Assembly: GCA_004193595.1 (NCBI GenBank)
Contig: RPGQ01000005.1
Span: 4,021-68,020, forward strand
Source of the DNA: Desulfobacteraceae bacterium Eth-SRB2
GTDB lineage: Bacteria > Desulfobacterota > Desulfobacteria > Desulfobacterales > UBA11574
Length of the DNA stretch: 64,000 nucleotides
Direction of reading: 5' to 3'
A model generated the notes under the pieces. That model saw only the letters and a program-made list of their open reading frames with translations. It did not search any database and was not told the origin of the DNA. The position numbers were made by a program, and so were the translations under genes. This document shows, piece by piece, positions 9,008 to 19,125 of the stretch (position 1 is the first letter of the stretch; every line of letters begins with the position of its first letter).

Positions 9008-9031
9008 GTGCCCGCCAAATACAGCGGGCAC
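9008..9031 (-). terminator. Perfect 8-bp hairpin after the sulfatase gene
   Basis: GTGCCCGC and GCGGGCAC pair perfectly around an 8-nt loop, 40 nt past the sulfatase stop and before the beta-barrel gene. There is no T-run on the minus strand, so it is either a weak or Rho-assisted terminator or an mRNA 3-prime-end stabiliser. Confidence 0.45.
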
Positions 9032-9070
9032 ACCTTAAACTCAATTTACGAATACCGGTCAACTTAATAC

Positions 9071-10609
<1,539 letters not shown>

Positions 10610-10704
10610 CTTTTGCCCCTCCTTTTTTGTGTTATGATTTTTGATGACGTTCCTTAGTATATCAACGAAAAAAATCACGCCTCTACGGGAAATTTTTGCA
10701 TATT

Positions 10705-11199
10705 TCAGGGACTTCTTTCTCGTCGAAGGGTTTCCATTTTCGATCGGTACGATATCAGTTCATCCTCTGACATTTCATCGGGAAACTGCAGATCAACCTG
10801 GGTTAAAAAATCGAAAATATTGTTGACGTGAGGAGCCAGATCGATCATGCTCACCTTGGTACCCAGTTCCAAGTTGATTTTACCCAGCATGACATCCGTG
10901 ACAAAATCGCTGTTTTTTCTTAATATGTTTTTCCATGTCTCCGGCGTTGCCGTCATCAGATAGTCGGCCTCTTGAAAAGCTTCCCCTTCTGTGAAAAAAT
11001 TTAGCGTTCTCAGGTCACCCTTGTCAAAAAAGGCACCAAAGATGATATCTTCACCGATACCCCAATCCGGATTGGATTTAACACGGCAACAAATCTTTGC
11101 CGTAAGCTTCTTCAGCTTATTTTTGGCGTCTGGGCTTGCTCTATAAATTCGTGCACTTTCTTCCAGCCATTCCGGTGTACAAAACTGATGCGTAGTCAT
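10705..11199 (-). CDS. SCP-2-like sterol/lipid-binding domain protein
   Basis: A 164-residue cytoplasmic protein without a signal peptide. The fold-family cues are those of SCP-2/SCPx lipid carriers: a basic helix at the N-terminus, an F-x-x-G-D-L-R-T-L strand, a Y-L-M-T-A-T-P-E-T-W-K-N-I-L segment, and D-V-M-L-G-K-I-N-L-E-L-G-T-K. SCP-2 domains bind sterols, fatty acyls or acyl-CoAs. The ATG at 11199 has GGAGG 6 nt upstream; the open frame to 11268 would run through the predicted sigma-54 promoter and is rejected. First gene after the promoter at 11252-11268, followed by the sulfatase gene. Confidence 0.8.
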   Translation of the reverse strand: MTTHQFCTPEWLEESARIYRASPDAKNKLKKLTAKICCRVKSNPDWGIGEDIIFGAFFDKGDLRTLNFFTEGEAFQEADYLMTATPETWKNILRKNSDFVTDVMLGKINLELGTKVSMIDLAPHVNNIFDFLTQVDLQFPDEMSEDELISYRSKMETLRRERSP

Positions 11200-11251
11200 C
11201 GTTATCCTCCACGACTGAGTTTTTGTACCACATCGTGTTGCCAATTTTAAA

Positions 11252-11268
11252 AGCAAAAGGCATGCCAA
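11252..11268 (-). promoter_or_regulatory. Sigma-54 (-24/-12) promoter for the SCP-2/sulfatase genes
   Basis: On the minus strand TTGGCATGCCTTTTGCT fits the RpoN consensus: GG (11266-11265) and GC (11254-11253) are separated by exactly 10 nt, with TTGGCA and TTGCT boxes. It lies about 42 nt before the SCP-2 ATG, allowing for transcription starting about 12 nt past the GC, and directly downstream of a sigma-54 activator gene. Confidence 0.7.
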
Positions 11269-11355
11269 ATTCTGATAAAATTAAATATGTAGACATATTA
11301 AATGGTTATGAAGAAACAGGTTGCGAGGCGGCTATCTGGCCATTGGGGTGATAGG

Positions 11356-11449
11356 CTGCCAGTTATGGCAGTATATTGCTTATAATGTATGTATCTTTAT
11401 GATATTACAGGCATTTGTTTGTATAACATATATGGCAGTTATGCTGCCA
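11356..11449. promoter_or_regulatory. Pair of dyads, candidate upstream activator sites
   Basis: CTGCCA-GTTA-TGGCAG (11356-11371) is a perfect 6+6 dyad and TGGCAG-TTATG-CTGCCA (11433-11449) is built from the same half-sites in the opposite order. They lie about 105 and 185 nt upstream of the -12 box at 11253, the usual distance for enhancer sites of sigma-54 activators, and immediately after the activator gene. Confidence 0.55.
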
Positions 11450-13294
11450 CTATAGGCCATATTTTTTTATTTTTCTGTAGAATGTGCGAGGTGGCAGTTC
11501 AAGACTGGCAGCAGCCTTTTCTCGGTGCCACTGATTGGCTTCCAAAGCTTCGGTCAGGAGATTTTTCTCGAAATTCTTTGTGGCTTTTTTAAAAGAAATA
11601 AATTTTTTATTGGCAAACGCTTTTGAGGCCTCATCAAATTCGGAATCTTCCGTTTCGGTTGGCGGGATGATGTCAAACTGGTTCAAAGTGAGATACCGAT
11701 AAATAACATTTTGCAGTTCCCTAACGTTTCCAGGCCAACTGTAATTGAGCAAGGCCTCATGCATTTTCCCGCTCAAAGGTCGAGTTGATTTACCTTTAGC
11801 GAAAAAACTTATGAAATAATCTGTCAACAAGGGGATATCTTCTCTGCGCTTTCGTAAAGGCGGCAAATTAATCGGTAAAATATAAACTCTGTAAAAAAAG
11901 TCCTCTCGCATTAATCCTTGCTCGATTTGCTTTTGAAGGTTGCGATTGGTTGCAGCGATAATGCGGACGTCGGAGTGCTTCGCCTGATTTGCTCCAAGAG
12001 GCGTATATTCTTTGCTTTCCAATACCCGTAAAAGCTTTATCTGCATGTTCAGGCTGATTTCGCCCAGTTCATCTAAAAATAGGGTTCCGCCGTCAGCAAT
12101 ATCAAAATAGCCGCTTTTGTCTGCATCGGCTCCTGTGAAAGCGCCTTTTCTATAACCAAAAAATTCACTTTCCATCAGGTTTTCCGGTATGGCGCCGCAG
12201 TGGACCGGGACAAATTTGTTGCCCTTACGGTCGCTCATTTCGTGAATCTCTCCTGCCACCATCTCTTTGCCTGTTCCAGACTCGCCGTACACGATAACAT
12301 TTGCGTCCGTGGCAGCTGCCTTTAAAATGAGTTCATACACTTCCTGCATGTCCGGGCTTTTGCCGATGATATTACCGAACTTATATCTATCTTTAATATT
12401 CGATCGTAAACGAATATTCTCTTCCCGTAGATATGCTTCTCGCTGCTGTAATTCTTCCGTCTCCCGTTTTTGCTGAGTAATGTCTGTCATGATGCCTTCG
12501 AAGAGTTTCAACGTTCCTTCCTGATCAAAAACCAGGCGGGCATGCACAGACACCCAAATTTGACTTCCATCCTTACGATAAAACTGAGTTTCAAATCCTG
12601 AGACTTTCTTTTGGGTTTTAAGTAACCGTATGAAATCGTCCCTGACTTTTTTCGAGATATAGAGCTGTTTACCGACATTTTTAACCGTTACTATCAACTC
12701 CTGCGCCGAATCATATCCTAAAATACGCGCCATGGCCGGATTAGTGCTGACAAAACGACCTTGTGGTGTTGTCTGATAAATACCATCAACCGCATTTTCA
12801 AAAATCTGTCTGTATTTTTCCTCGCTTTCACGTAACTCGTTTTCCGTTTTCTTTAGCTTGCTCAGATCAGTACCCATACCCAAAAGGTATTTTCTATTAT
12901 CGATTATCATTCGCATGGCGGTAAAATAGTATGGAACCTTTTCCCCGCTTTTGATGAGCAAATTACCTTCAGCATCAGATTCCCCTCGAGTAAAAGTCTC
13001 CTTTACTCTTGAGGCGATGTATTTTTTTTCTTCTTCGTTGAACCAATCTAATATTTTTCTGCGAGATACCTCCTCGGCGGAAAACCCGGTTAAAATTTCG
13101 TGATTCTTATTCCAGCGAACAATATTTCCATCCTCATCATAAAGGTAAAAAATACCCGGAAGACTGCTTAGCACCTTTTCAGAAAACTTTTTTTCTTTTT
13201 CAAGGTCTTTTACTGCCCGCTTGCTTTCTTTAATATTCTTCTCTGACTGCTTGACTCGTTTTAACAACTCTTCATAGGTCGGCTTCTTACCCAT
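11450..13294 (-). CDS. Sigma-54-dependent transcriptional activator with two PAS domains
   Basis: Enhancer-binding protein of 614 residues. In order: N-terminal coiled coil (about 10-45), PAS 1 (about 42-145, FYLYDEDGNIVRWN), PAS 2 (about 158-275, IYQTTPQGRFVSTNPAMARILG), linker coiled coil, AAA+ domain with Walker A GESGTGKE (337-344), the sigma-54 contact loop GAFTGA (384-389) and Walker B GGTLFLDE (402-409), and a Fis-type helix-turn-helix at the C-terminus (ending PPRTFYRKIKKYGL). PAS rather than a receiver domain means it senses a ligand, redox or a partner directly. The start at 13294 has AGGAAGGA upstream. It lies immediately before a sigma-54 promoter and dyads, so the SCP-2/sulfatase genes are its likely target. 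Confidence 0.93.
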   Translation of the reverse strand: MGKKPTYEELLKRVKQSEKNIKESKRAVKDLEKEKKFSEKVLSSLPGIFYLYDEDGNIVRWNKNHEILTGFSAEEVSRRKILDWFNEEEKKYIASRVKETFTRGESDAEGNLLIKSGEKVPYYFTAMRMIIDNRKYLLGMGTDLSKLKKTENELRESEEKYRQIFENAVDGIYQTTPQGRFVSTNPAMARILGYDSAQELIVTVKNVGKQLYISKKVRDDFIRLLKTQKKVSGFETQFYRKDGSQIWVSVHARLVFDQEGTLKLFEGIMTDITQQKRETEELQQREAYLREENIRLRSNIKDRYKFGNIIGKSPDMQEVYELILKAAATDANVIVYGESGTGKEMVAGEIHEMSDRKGNKFVPVHCGAIPENLMESEFFGYRKGAFTGADADKSGYFDIADGGTLFLDELGEISLNMQIKLLRVLESKEYTPLGANQAKHSDVRIIAATNRNLQKQIEQGLMREDFFYRVYILPINLPPLRKRREDIPLLTDYFISFFAKGKSTRPLSGKMHEALLNYSWPGNVRELQNVIYRYLTLNQFDIIPPTETEDSEFDEASKAFANKKFISFKKATKNFEKNLLTEALEANQWHREKAAASLELPPRTFYRKIKKYGL

Positions 13295-13777
13295 TACGGC
13301 ATCCTTCCTGAGATTCATATTGAATATAAGCTTGCTGATAATATTTATCAGTTTAAGGGACGTTTTTTGAAAAGTAGACCCTCAAATTGGTATGCGTCAT
13401 GTGGTGATATCTAATAAGTGTTTTATCCATCGTCCCGTAACATTATCAAAGTCTTGCGTCTGATGTCAAACAGCGTATGTTTTTCATCATTGGTTTATCC
13501 TTCCCAAAGAGAAATATCAGCATCAAGTCCAAAGATCGCGGCTTTTTTTGTGGTGGATAGAACTGTGGGTATTGTTGTAAGCTGCCTTCCATAGACTTAC
13601 TCAAAAGACGAGGATTTTCAATGCCATTAAGGCAAATGCAGCCGGGAACACTCAACGCATCCAGCGGTCAATCGCCTGCGCTTGTCCTCCTTCTTGGCGC
13701 GCTCCATGAAACGGAGGTTAATATTATCAATTTAAGATAGCAGTATCGCTATCCTGATCCATGGTTTTCCCCTTATC
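13295..13777. other. Intergenic region, no gene recognised
   Basis: About 480 bp between the activator and the octaheme cytochrome. It has short open frames on the minus strand without ribosome sites or recognisable motifs. A small hairpin (GATAGC/GCTATC near 13736-13753) lies about 25 nt past the cytochrome stop and may be part of its 3-prime end. The segment around 13500-13680 could be a decayed gene, but I cannot identify it. Confidence 0.4.
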
Positions 13778-16093
13778 CTATTGAATCTCCTTTGTCATAT
13801 TCCTTTTAATAATTTCAATCAGTTCATGCCCGATGCGCTGGTCGGGGTGTTTGGCGATCATCTGCTTGGCAATGCCTTGGGCTTTTTGTAATTTTCCCCT
13901 TTTCATGTAGTGATCCGCAAGGGCGTAGAGATAATCCATGCTGTCCGTGTCCAGTTTTAGAGCTTTGAGCAAAGCTGCTTCGGCTTCTGCATCTCGCTGA
14001 AGGTACTGCAAAAGCAACCCGAGATTGTAGTGTATACGATCACGCCCCGGCATGCCTTTTGACGCCTTTTCCATGTAGACGGCCGCCTGGTCATATTTCT
14101 TCATTTCAGAAAGCAGAAGTCCCAACGAATAAGCGATTTCGTGCATCTGCGGATGCGCTGCCGTCACTTCACGGAGCAGCACTTCGGCTTTATCATTCTC
14201 CCCCCTTTGATTGTAGAGCATTGCCAGGTTGACTTTAGCCGGGTAGAACAATCCGTCAATCTTGATGGCGGCTTGATAGTTTTGGATGGCCTCTTCCGGC
14301 CGATTAAGAGCCGTGTAGAGATTGGCCAGGTTGTACCGACCAGAGGCAAAGTCGGCGGAATATTCCATGGAAGCTTCAAATTCTTTCAGGGCGGCCTGAA
14401 AAACCTTCTGCTGGTTGGAGTCGAGGTGTTTGGAAGGTTCTTCGGCCAACCGTCGGCCAACCTCGATGCGTACGGCCTTGACGGGATCGTAAAGCAAGGG
14501 TGCAATGAGTTTAGCCAGCTTACTTTGATCAGAGGGATGGATACTTTCAACTGCCGTACGACGGATCAGGGCCTCATCATCCATCAATGCCGGCTCTATG
14601 GCCCGGGAGCTGTCCTCACCGGGATAATTGGTTAAAAGAGCCATGGCCGTGGCCCGCACAATCACAGGATAAAGAGGATCCACGGCCAATTGGATGAGAT
14701 CCTTGTGGGCTTCGGGTCGCCTTTTGCGGCCGGCATCGATAATGGTACCATAGTGTCGCCTGCGCCCCGGCCCGTACCATTTGGCGATGGTTTGATCGGA
14801 CCATCGAGCGGTTTTATCAATGTGACAACGGTTACAGGCATTGGGCGTACCTATCGTAATACTCAGGTCGGGACGCGGCACCCGAAAACTGTGATCCTGA
14901 CGATAATCGATCCCCATGTAGGTTCGGCCCGGCATATGGCACTGGACACATTCTGCACCAGTGCCGACGTCGAACAGAACCTCCCCCTTTAAAGATCTGA
15001 TGGGCTCCCCTTTTTCGCCCTTATTCTTGTGAAAATGATGTGCTTTTGTGTTATACTCGTTTGCCCTGTGGCACTGCAAACACAGATCGTTGCCCTCTTT
15101 TACCAGCTTTAAGCTGTGGACGTCGTGGCAGTCGTTGCAGCGCACATCACGATGATACATTTTGCTTTGTGTAAATGAGCCGTAAACATAGACCTCTTCC
15201 AGAATCTGGCCGTCGGCAAAATACATTTCTTCGGCAATGAGGGTGGGCAGCATACTGTCCAGCAAGTCGGGTTCGGCATGTGTGTAATCGCTCAGCGCAG
15301 CCCGGCGCGAGTGACACGGCGCACACAACTCCACCAGTTCGCGGGAGTTGATTCCGGAGGTTTTCACTACCAGTTCATAATTCTCCACCTGGGGCCGGGC
15401 CATGTCCGGCATCTCAGCCCAATCCACATGTCGGGAACCCGGTCCGTGGCAGGCCTCGCACCCCACATCTATATCCGACCAGCTTGTTTTGTAAGCATCG
15501 GCATTGAGATCGTAATTCTTTTTTAAATTGGTGGAGTGACACTCGGCGCACATGCCGTTCCAGTTCTGTCCCCCATTGGTCCAGTACAGCCAGTCTTTCG
15601 GATCAAGGGGTTCTTCTGGGTTGAGGTGGTACCACTTTTTTTCTCTCACATCCCATGCGATGGGAAGACATTGCAGGCGGCCGCCTGGAAAGGGAACGAG
15701 ATATTGTTGAAGCGGATACCAGCCAAAGGTGTGAGTCACTTCAAACTCGGCCATCTTGCCGTTCGGTCCCTGGGTATGAACAAAAAACCTGCCGTCTTTT
15801 CGATAAAAGCGCGAGGTCATCCCATGTATTTCAAACACGGCGTTGTCAAAATCTCCCAGAACGGTACTCTCATCGGCAACATCCATAGCGTGATCGTGGT
15901 GGGAATTTTGCCATTTGTCATACGCCTTTTTATGGCAGTCCATGCATTTCTTACTTCCTACGAATGTTGCAGGCGGTTCTCCCTCCTTTTCATGTTGAAG
16001 TGTCCGGCCATATTCCACCTTCAGATAGTAGATAGGAATGGCGAGAATGATAACAATCGTTGCAATAAATCCGGTTATTTTCCAGTTTCTCAT
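13778..16093 (-). CDS. Membrane-anchored octaheme cytochrome c with TPR domain
   Basis: Periplasmic multiheme electron carrier of 771 residues. An uncleaved-looking N-terminal anchor (about 5-27) is followed by eight CxxCH motifs (Cys at 50, 182, 212, 257, 319, 338, 382 and 420). A HEAT-like segment (about 460-580) and at least four TPR repeats (about 595-760) complete it. Heme c is attached at each CxxCH by the cytochrome maturation system. It lies downstream of cytochrome b and Rieske genes on the same strand and may be the electron acceptor or carrier of that complex. No ribosome-binding sequence lies before the ATG at 16093: an inverted-repeat element begins 8 nt upstream and seems to have displaced it. 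Confidence 0.9.
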   Translation of the reverse strand: MRNWKITGFIATIVIILAIPIYYLKVEYGRTLQHEKEGEPPATFVGSKKCMDCHKKAYDKWQNSHHDHAMDVADESTVLGDFDNAVFEIHGMTSRFYRKDGRFFVHTQGPNGKMAEFEVTHTFGWYPLQQYLVPFPGGRLQCLPIAWDVREKKWYHLNPEEPLDPKDWLYWTNGGQNWNGMCAECHSTNLKKNYDLNADAYKTSWSDIDVGCEACHGPGSRHVDWAEMPDMARPQVENYELVVKTSGINSRELVELCAPCHSRRAALSDYTHAEPDLLDSMLPTLIAEEMYFADGQILEEVYVYGSFTQSKMYHRDVRCNDCHDVHSLKLVKEGNDLCLQCHRANEYNTKAHHFHKNKGEKGEPIRSLKGEVLFDVGTGAECVQCHMPGRTYMGIDYRQDHSFRVPRPDLSITIGTPNACNRCHIDKTARWSDQTIAKWYGPGRRRHYGTIIDAGRKRRPEAHKDLIQLAVDPLYPVIVRATAMALLTNYPGEDSSRAIEPALMDDEALIRRTAVESIHPSDQSKLAKLIAPLLYDPVKAVRIEVGRRLAEEPSKHLDSNQQKVFQAALKEFEASMEYSADFASGRYNLANLYTALNRPEEAIQNYQAAIKIDGLFYPAKVNLAMLYNQRGENDKAEVLLREVTAAHPQMHEIAYSLGLLLSEMKKYDQAAVYMEKASKGMPGRDRIHYNLGLLLQYLQRDAEAEAALLKALKLDTDSMDYLYALADHYMKRGKLQKAQGIAKQMIAKHPDQRIGHELIEIIKRNMTKEIQ

Positions 16094-16099
16094 AGCATT

Positions 16100-16600
16100 A
16101 TTTTGACAGGATTACAGGATGAACTGGATAAATAGAAAATTCATTCAGTTACACTAAATCCTTTATCTTGCGTTTGACTTCAACTTTTCTTTCACCAAAG
16201 TTTAAAAGTAAACCTAAGGGCTTGACTGTAGCGACAAGATAATTTACCAGCAGTACTTCATGGGCTCTAATGACTCGCCTGACCGACTTAAGCTCCAAAA
16301 TAATTGTATCATTAACTATTATATCAGCCATAAAGTCACCTACAATTTCATTTCTATAGAAAACTTTAATGGGCTTTTGTGAATTCGCGTTTAGCCCCGC
16401 TTCCTTCAGCTCAATAAGCATGCATTTTTCATAAACTGATTCAAGAAAACCAAAGCCCATTTTATTATAAACCTGATAAGCACACCCGATAATTGTTTCT
16501 GTTAGTTCCTGTATTCCATGTTGCCTCCTTCAGGCTGTGATAAGTGTTTATGATTAACAAATTTTAAATCATGTTTATCCTGTTATCCTGTCATTTTTCT
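16100..16600. mobile_element. Inverted-repeat-bounded unit carrying a GxxExxY gene
   Basis: About 500 bp flanked by TGACAGGATTACAGGAT (left, from 16104) and, on the opposite strand at the right end, TGACAGGATAACAGGAT (to about 16592). The only gene inside is the GxxExxY gene. The right terminal repeat encodes the last residues (DRITG) and stop codon of the Rieske gene, and the left one lies next to the cytochrome start codon, so the unit appears to have inserted between two neighbouring genes. No transposase is present and a target duplication is not clear. Confidence 0.6.
16149..16519 (-). pseudogene. GxxExxY family protein gene, frameshifted near its start
   Basis: The 103-codon open frame from 16460 gives the family signature GFLESVYEKC, then a PD-(D/E)xK-like core (VGDFMADIIV, IILELKS), so it resembles a small nuclease-fold protein of unknown function. 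Upstream the same frame continues as ELTETIIGCAYQVYNK, the usual N-terminus, but has no start codon. The proper start is in the neighbouring frame: GGAGG and then ATG at 16519 reading M-E-Y-R-N-stop. One missing base near 16505 would restore M-E-Y-R-K-L-T-E. It is therefore a one-base-deletion pseudogene, a sequencing error, or a gene using the internal ATG at 16460. Confidence 0.75.
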
Positions 16601-17114
16601 TCTTCGGATAAGTGACTTGTCCAGAGCGAAATTCAGTCCGCTTGATTTTCTTTCCAGTATCTACCTTTATGATGTTGTTCTCAATAAAAACATGATAGAT
16701 ATCAAGGGCTCGGGGAGCGGGTGGGCTGATCACTTCCCCTCGAATATCAAACGCCGATGAATGACAGGGGCACGCAAAGTTCTTTTCCTTGGATATCCAG
16801 GGAATCGTACAACCCAAGTGGGTGCATTTGCGAGACAGGGCCAGAAACCCACCGTCTTCCAATCGGGAAAGGTAAAACTTACCTCGGATAAAGGCAGTTA
16901 CAGAATCGAGAGGGAATTTTTCAACTGGACCCGCTTCGATTATCGGTCCAAAATTACTGGTTTTTATCCTTCTTTTTCGAGGAAGAAGAAATGCGCCCAC
17001 CACACTGATAAATTCGGCGAAAGCGACAAATCCAAGAAAAATCCAGAGCTTGTTAAAAAAAGATCTGCGAGACGTATTTGTCGAATTTTGTAGGTTTTCT
17101 TGTTTTTCAGGCAT
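16575..17114 (-). CDS. Rieske [2Fe-2S] subunit of a cytochrome bc-type complex
   Basis: Quinol-oxidising complex subunit carrying a [2Fe-2S] cluster. The 179-residue protein has an Arg-Arg N-terminal region (twin-arginine-like SRRSFF), one membrane helix (about 21-44) and a Rieske domain with box 1 CTHLGC (Cys97, His99, Cys102) and box 2 CPCHSS (Cys115, Cys117, His118). AAAGG precedes the ATG. It lies 35 nt after cytochrome b on the same strand, an order (b before Rieske) opposite to the usual petA-petB. Its last codons and TAA come from the terminal repeat of the GxxExxY unit, so the native C-terminus has probably been replaced. Confidence 0.92.
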   Translation of the reverse strand: MPEKQENLQNSTNTSRRSFFNKLWIFLGFVAFAEFISVVGAFLLPRKRRIKTSNFGPIIEAGPVEKFPLDSVTAFIRGKFYLSRLEDGGFLALSRKCTHLGCTIPWISKEKNFACPCHSSAFDIRGEVISPPAPRALDIYHVFIENNIIKVDTGKKIKRTEFRSGQVTYPKKKNDRITG

Positions 17115-17149
17115 TATAACCTTTCAACCTCAATTGAGACCTAATTTAA

Positions 17150-18538
17150 TTAGAACGGCAACACAAATTTCATCCCAATACCTCTGAACCATACCCCTGT
17201 TACAGTTAAAATAATAAATGACACTAAAAAGAGAACGAAAAGCGTTTGTATGGCTTCGTTATTCGTAGCCGAATATTTGCGTTTTATCAGAACGTAAAAT
17301 CCTATAATACCGACTAAAATTATCATAAACGGGATTAAGCCGTTGCTGATGGAAGGCGGCACACCCTGCATCCATGCGGCAAGATCAATCATATACTCAT
17401 CTGCCAAAATTCCTGCAGGAGTTGCTATAGTTGCAGTAATTGCAGCAACGAGCGCCATCTTTCGTCCCTTAAAGGAGCCAAACCAGACACCTGATGTATT
17501 CGACTCATAATCAATATATGGCAAACAAAGCAAAGCGATCATCATCAAAATCGGAATAATGAAAAGCGAAAAAAATGGGTGGAAATGCATAAGCATTTCT
17601 TGAATGCCACTAAAATACCAAGGCGCTTTCGTAGGGTTGGGGCTCAGTCCGGGATTGGCCTTGCTTTCCAGGGGCGCGTTAAAAACCATTGCAAAAACCA
17701 GGATGAATGCAAGCAGCACTATGGCCGTCACGATCTCACGGACAAGCAGATTGGGCAGGGTCGGTACACGGATCGGCTTTTCTTTGATCTCTTCTTGCGG
17801 CGCTCTGGGAATAACCAGGCCGCCTGCTTTGCGTGTTCTCCAAAAATGAAAAGACATTAAGATGATCAACCCGAACGGAACCATGGCCGTATGAATGGCA
17901 AAAAATATGCTCAGGGTAGCCGGACCGATGTCGCTGCCACCCCGTACCATTTCTTGCAGTAGGACACCAATACCAGGGATGTATTCCAGCACGCCGGTGG
18001 AAACCGTCACCGCCCAGTATGCCAGTTGATCATAAGGCAACAAGTAACCGGTAAAATTGGCGGTTAACACCAGGCCAAACAACCCCAGGCCGACAATCCA
18101 GTTAAACTGCCGCGGCGGATGAAAGGCACCGGTGAAAAATACCCGCAGCATGTGCAGAAACACGATCAGCACCAGAAAGTTGGCACACCAGTGGTGAATG
18201 TTGCGAATCAGTTGTCCGAACATCACCTCGTTTTGCAACACCTGAATCGATGTATAGGCGGCTACAGGGATCGGTTTGTAGACAAACTTCAGCAAAAGTC
18301 CCGTTCCAAACTGTAGAATTATCAACGAAGCCGCCATTCCGCCCAAACCCCATGTTAGAGAAAACTTCAGCGTCTTTTCCGGAACAGTTGCCGGCCTAAA
18401 ATGCAGAATTAGATTCTTAAGCAGATAGCGTTTGCGCTCTTGCTCAGATTTTGGAATTAGTGGATCGGGGAAAATGGACTGGAATATTCGATGAAAGCAT
18501 TTTGAGATTCCCGAGGATTGCCTTTTTTGTGGTTTCAT
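17150..18538 (-). CDS. Cytochrome b subunit of a bc-type complex
   Basis: Di-heme membrane subunit that oxidises (mena)quinol with the Rieske protein. At 462 residues it carries both the N-terminal four-helix part and the C-terminal part, as a fused bc1-like subunit. Heme-ligand candidates are His115 or His116 with His216, and His129 with His231, in helices reading NIHHWCANFLVLIVFLH and AIHTAMVPFGLIILMSFH. The quinol-site loop reads KAPWYFSGIQE in place of PEWY. The ATG lacks a clear ribosome site. With the Rieske gene and the octaheme cytochrome downstream it forms an apparent quinol:cytochrome oxidoreductase operon. Confidence 0.92.
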   Translation of the reverse strand: MKPQKRQSSGISKCFHRIFQSIFPDPLIPKSEQERKRYLLKNLILHFRPATVPEKTLKFSLTWGLGGMAASLIILQFGTGLLLKFVYKPIPVAAYTSIQVLQNEVMFGQLIRNIHHWCANFLVLIVFLHMLRVFFTGAFHPPRQFNWIVGLGLFGLVLTANFTGYLLPYDQLAYWAVTVSTGVLEYIPGIGVLLQEMVRGGSDIGPATLSIFFAIHTAMVPFGLIILMSFHFWRTRKAGGLVIPRAPQEEIKEKPIRVPTLPNLLVREIVTAIVLLAFILVFAMVFNAPLESKANPGLSPNPTKAPWYFSGIQEMLMHFHPFFSLFIIPILMMIALLCLPYIDYESNTSGVWFGSFKGRKMALVAAITATIATPAGILADEYMIDLAAWMQGVPPSISNGLIPFMIILVGIIGFYVLIKRKYSATNNEAIQTLFVLFLVSFIILTVTGVWFRGIGMKFVLPF

Positions 18539-19125
18539 TCATACACTCAAAATAAAGTATCCAATAGTTAAGAGACACTTTCAATTACCATCAACTGTTA
18601 TTCAGGTCAAGTTATGAGTAAATAAATGGTTCTTATGAAACTTTTTATTGTCTTCATACGAACACCACGTCAAAGTGCGGTTCTATCCCCTTGATAGCAG
18701 AGACTTATAAGAAGGTCTTTGTGCAGATTATATGACAAAATATAGGTAGACTCGGGATGATTTGTATCTTTTAGTACATTGAAGATCTTTGTTCCGGTCG
18801 ACCACAATATATGGACATAGGTTAATGAGGTGGCCATTTATGACTTAGGGCCTGAATCTTAAATTATCGAAAAGTAAAGCTTTCAAACCGAAACCTAACT
18901 TTTGTTTATTGTTAAAAGCTTTTTTTATCCATGTCAAATTGTTGTGATATCATCAATTCCTGGTAGACATGTGAACATGTGATATCCATTCCTTACATCA
19001 GATATGGCGTTATCTGTGATCTATTGCCAATATTGCTGTCACCATTAAAACAATTGAGTTACAGGTATCATGCTATGTTGGAGTAAGCTCGAGTAAATCC
19101 TCTTCTGACAGCTTAATCTTGAGAA
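18539..19125. other. AT-rich intergenic region, nothing recognised
   Basis: About 590 bp between the DUF3124 gene and the cytochrome b gene, both minus strand. It must hold the promoter of the bc-complex operon, but I see no convincing -35/-10 pair, RNA gene, repeat or gene relic. Confidence 0.4.

Noticed and set aside
11200-11268. N-terminal extension of the SCP-2 protein
   Set aside because: It would run through the -24/-12 promoter; GGAGG precedes the ATG at 11199.
13446-13655. 69-codon minus-strand frame in the gap before the octaheme cytochrome gene
   Set aside because: No ribosome site, no motif and no neighbour logic; listed only as part of an unexplained intergenic region.
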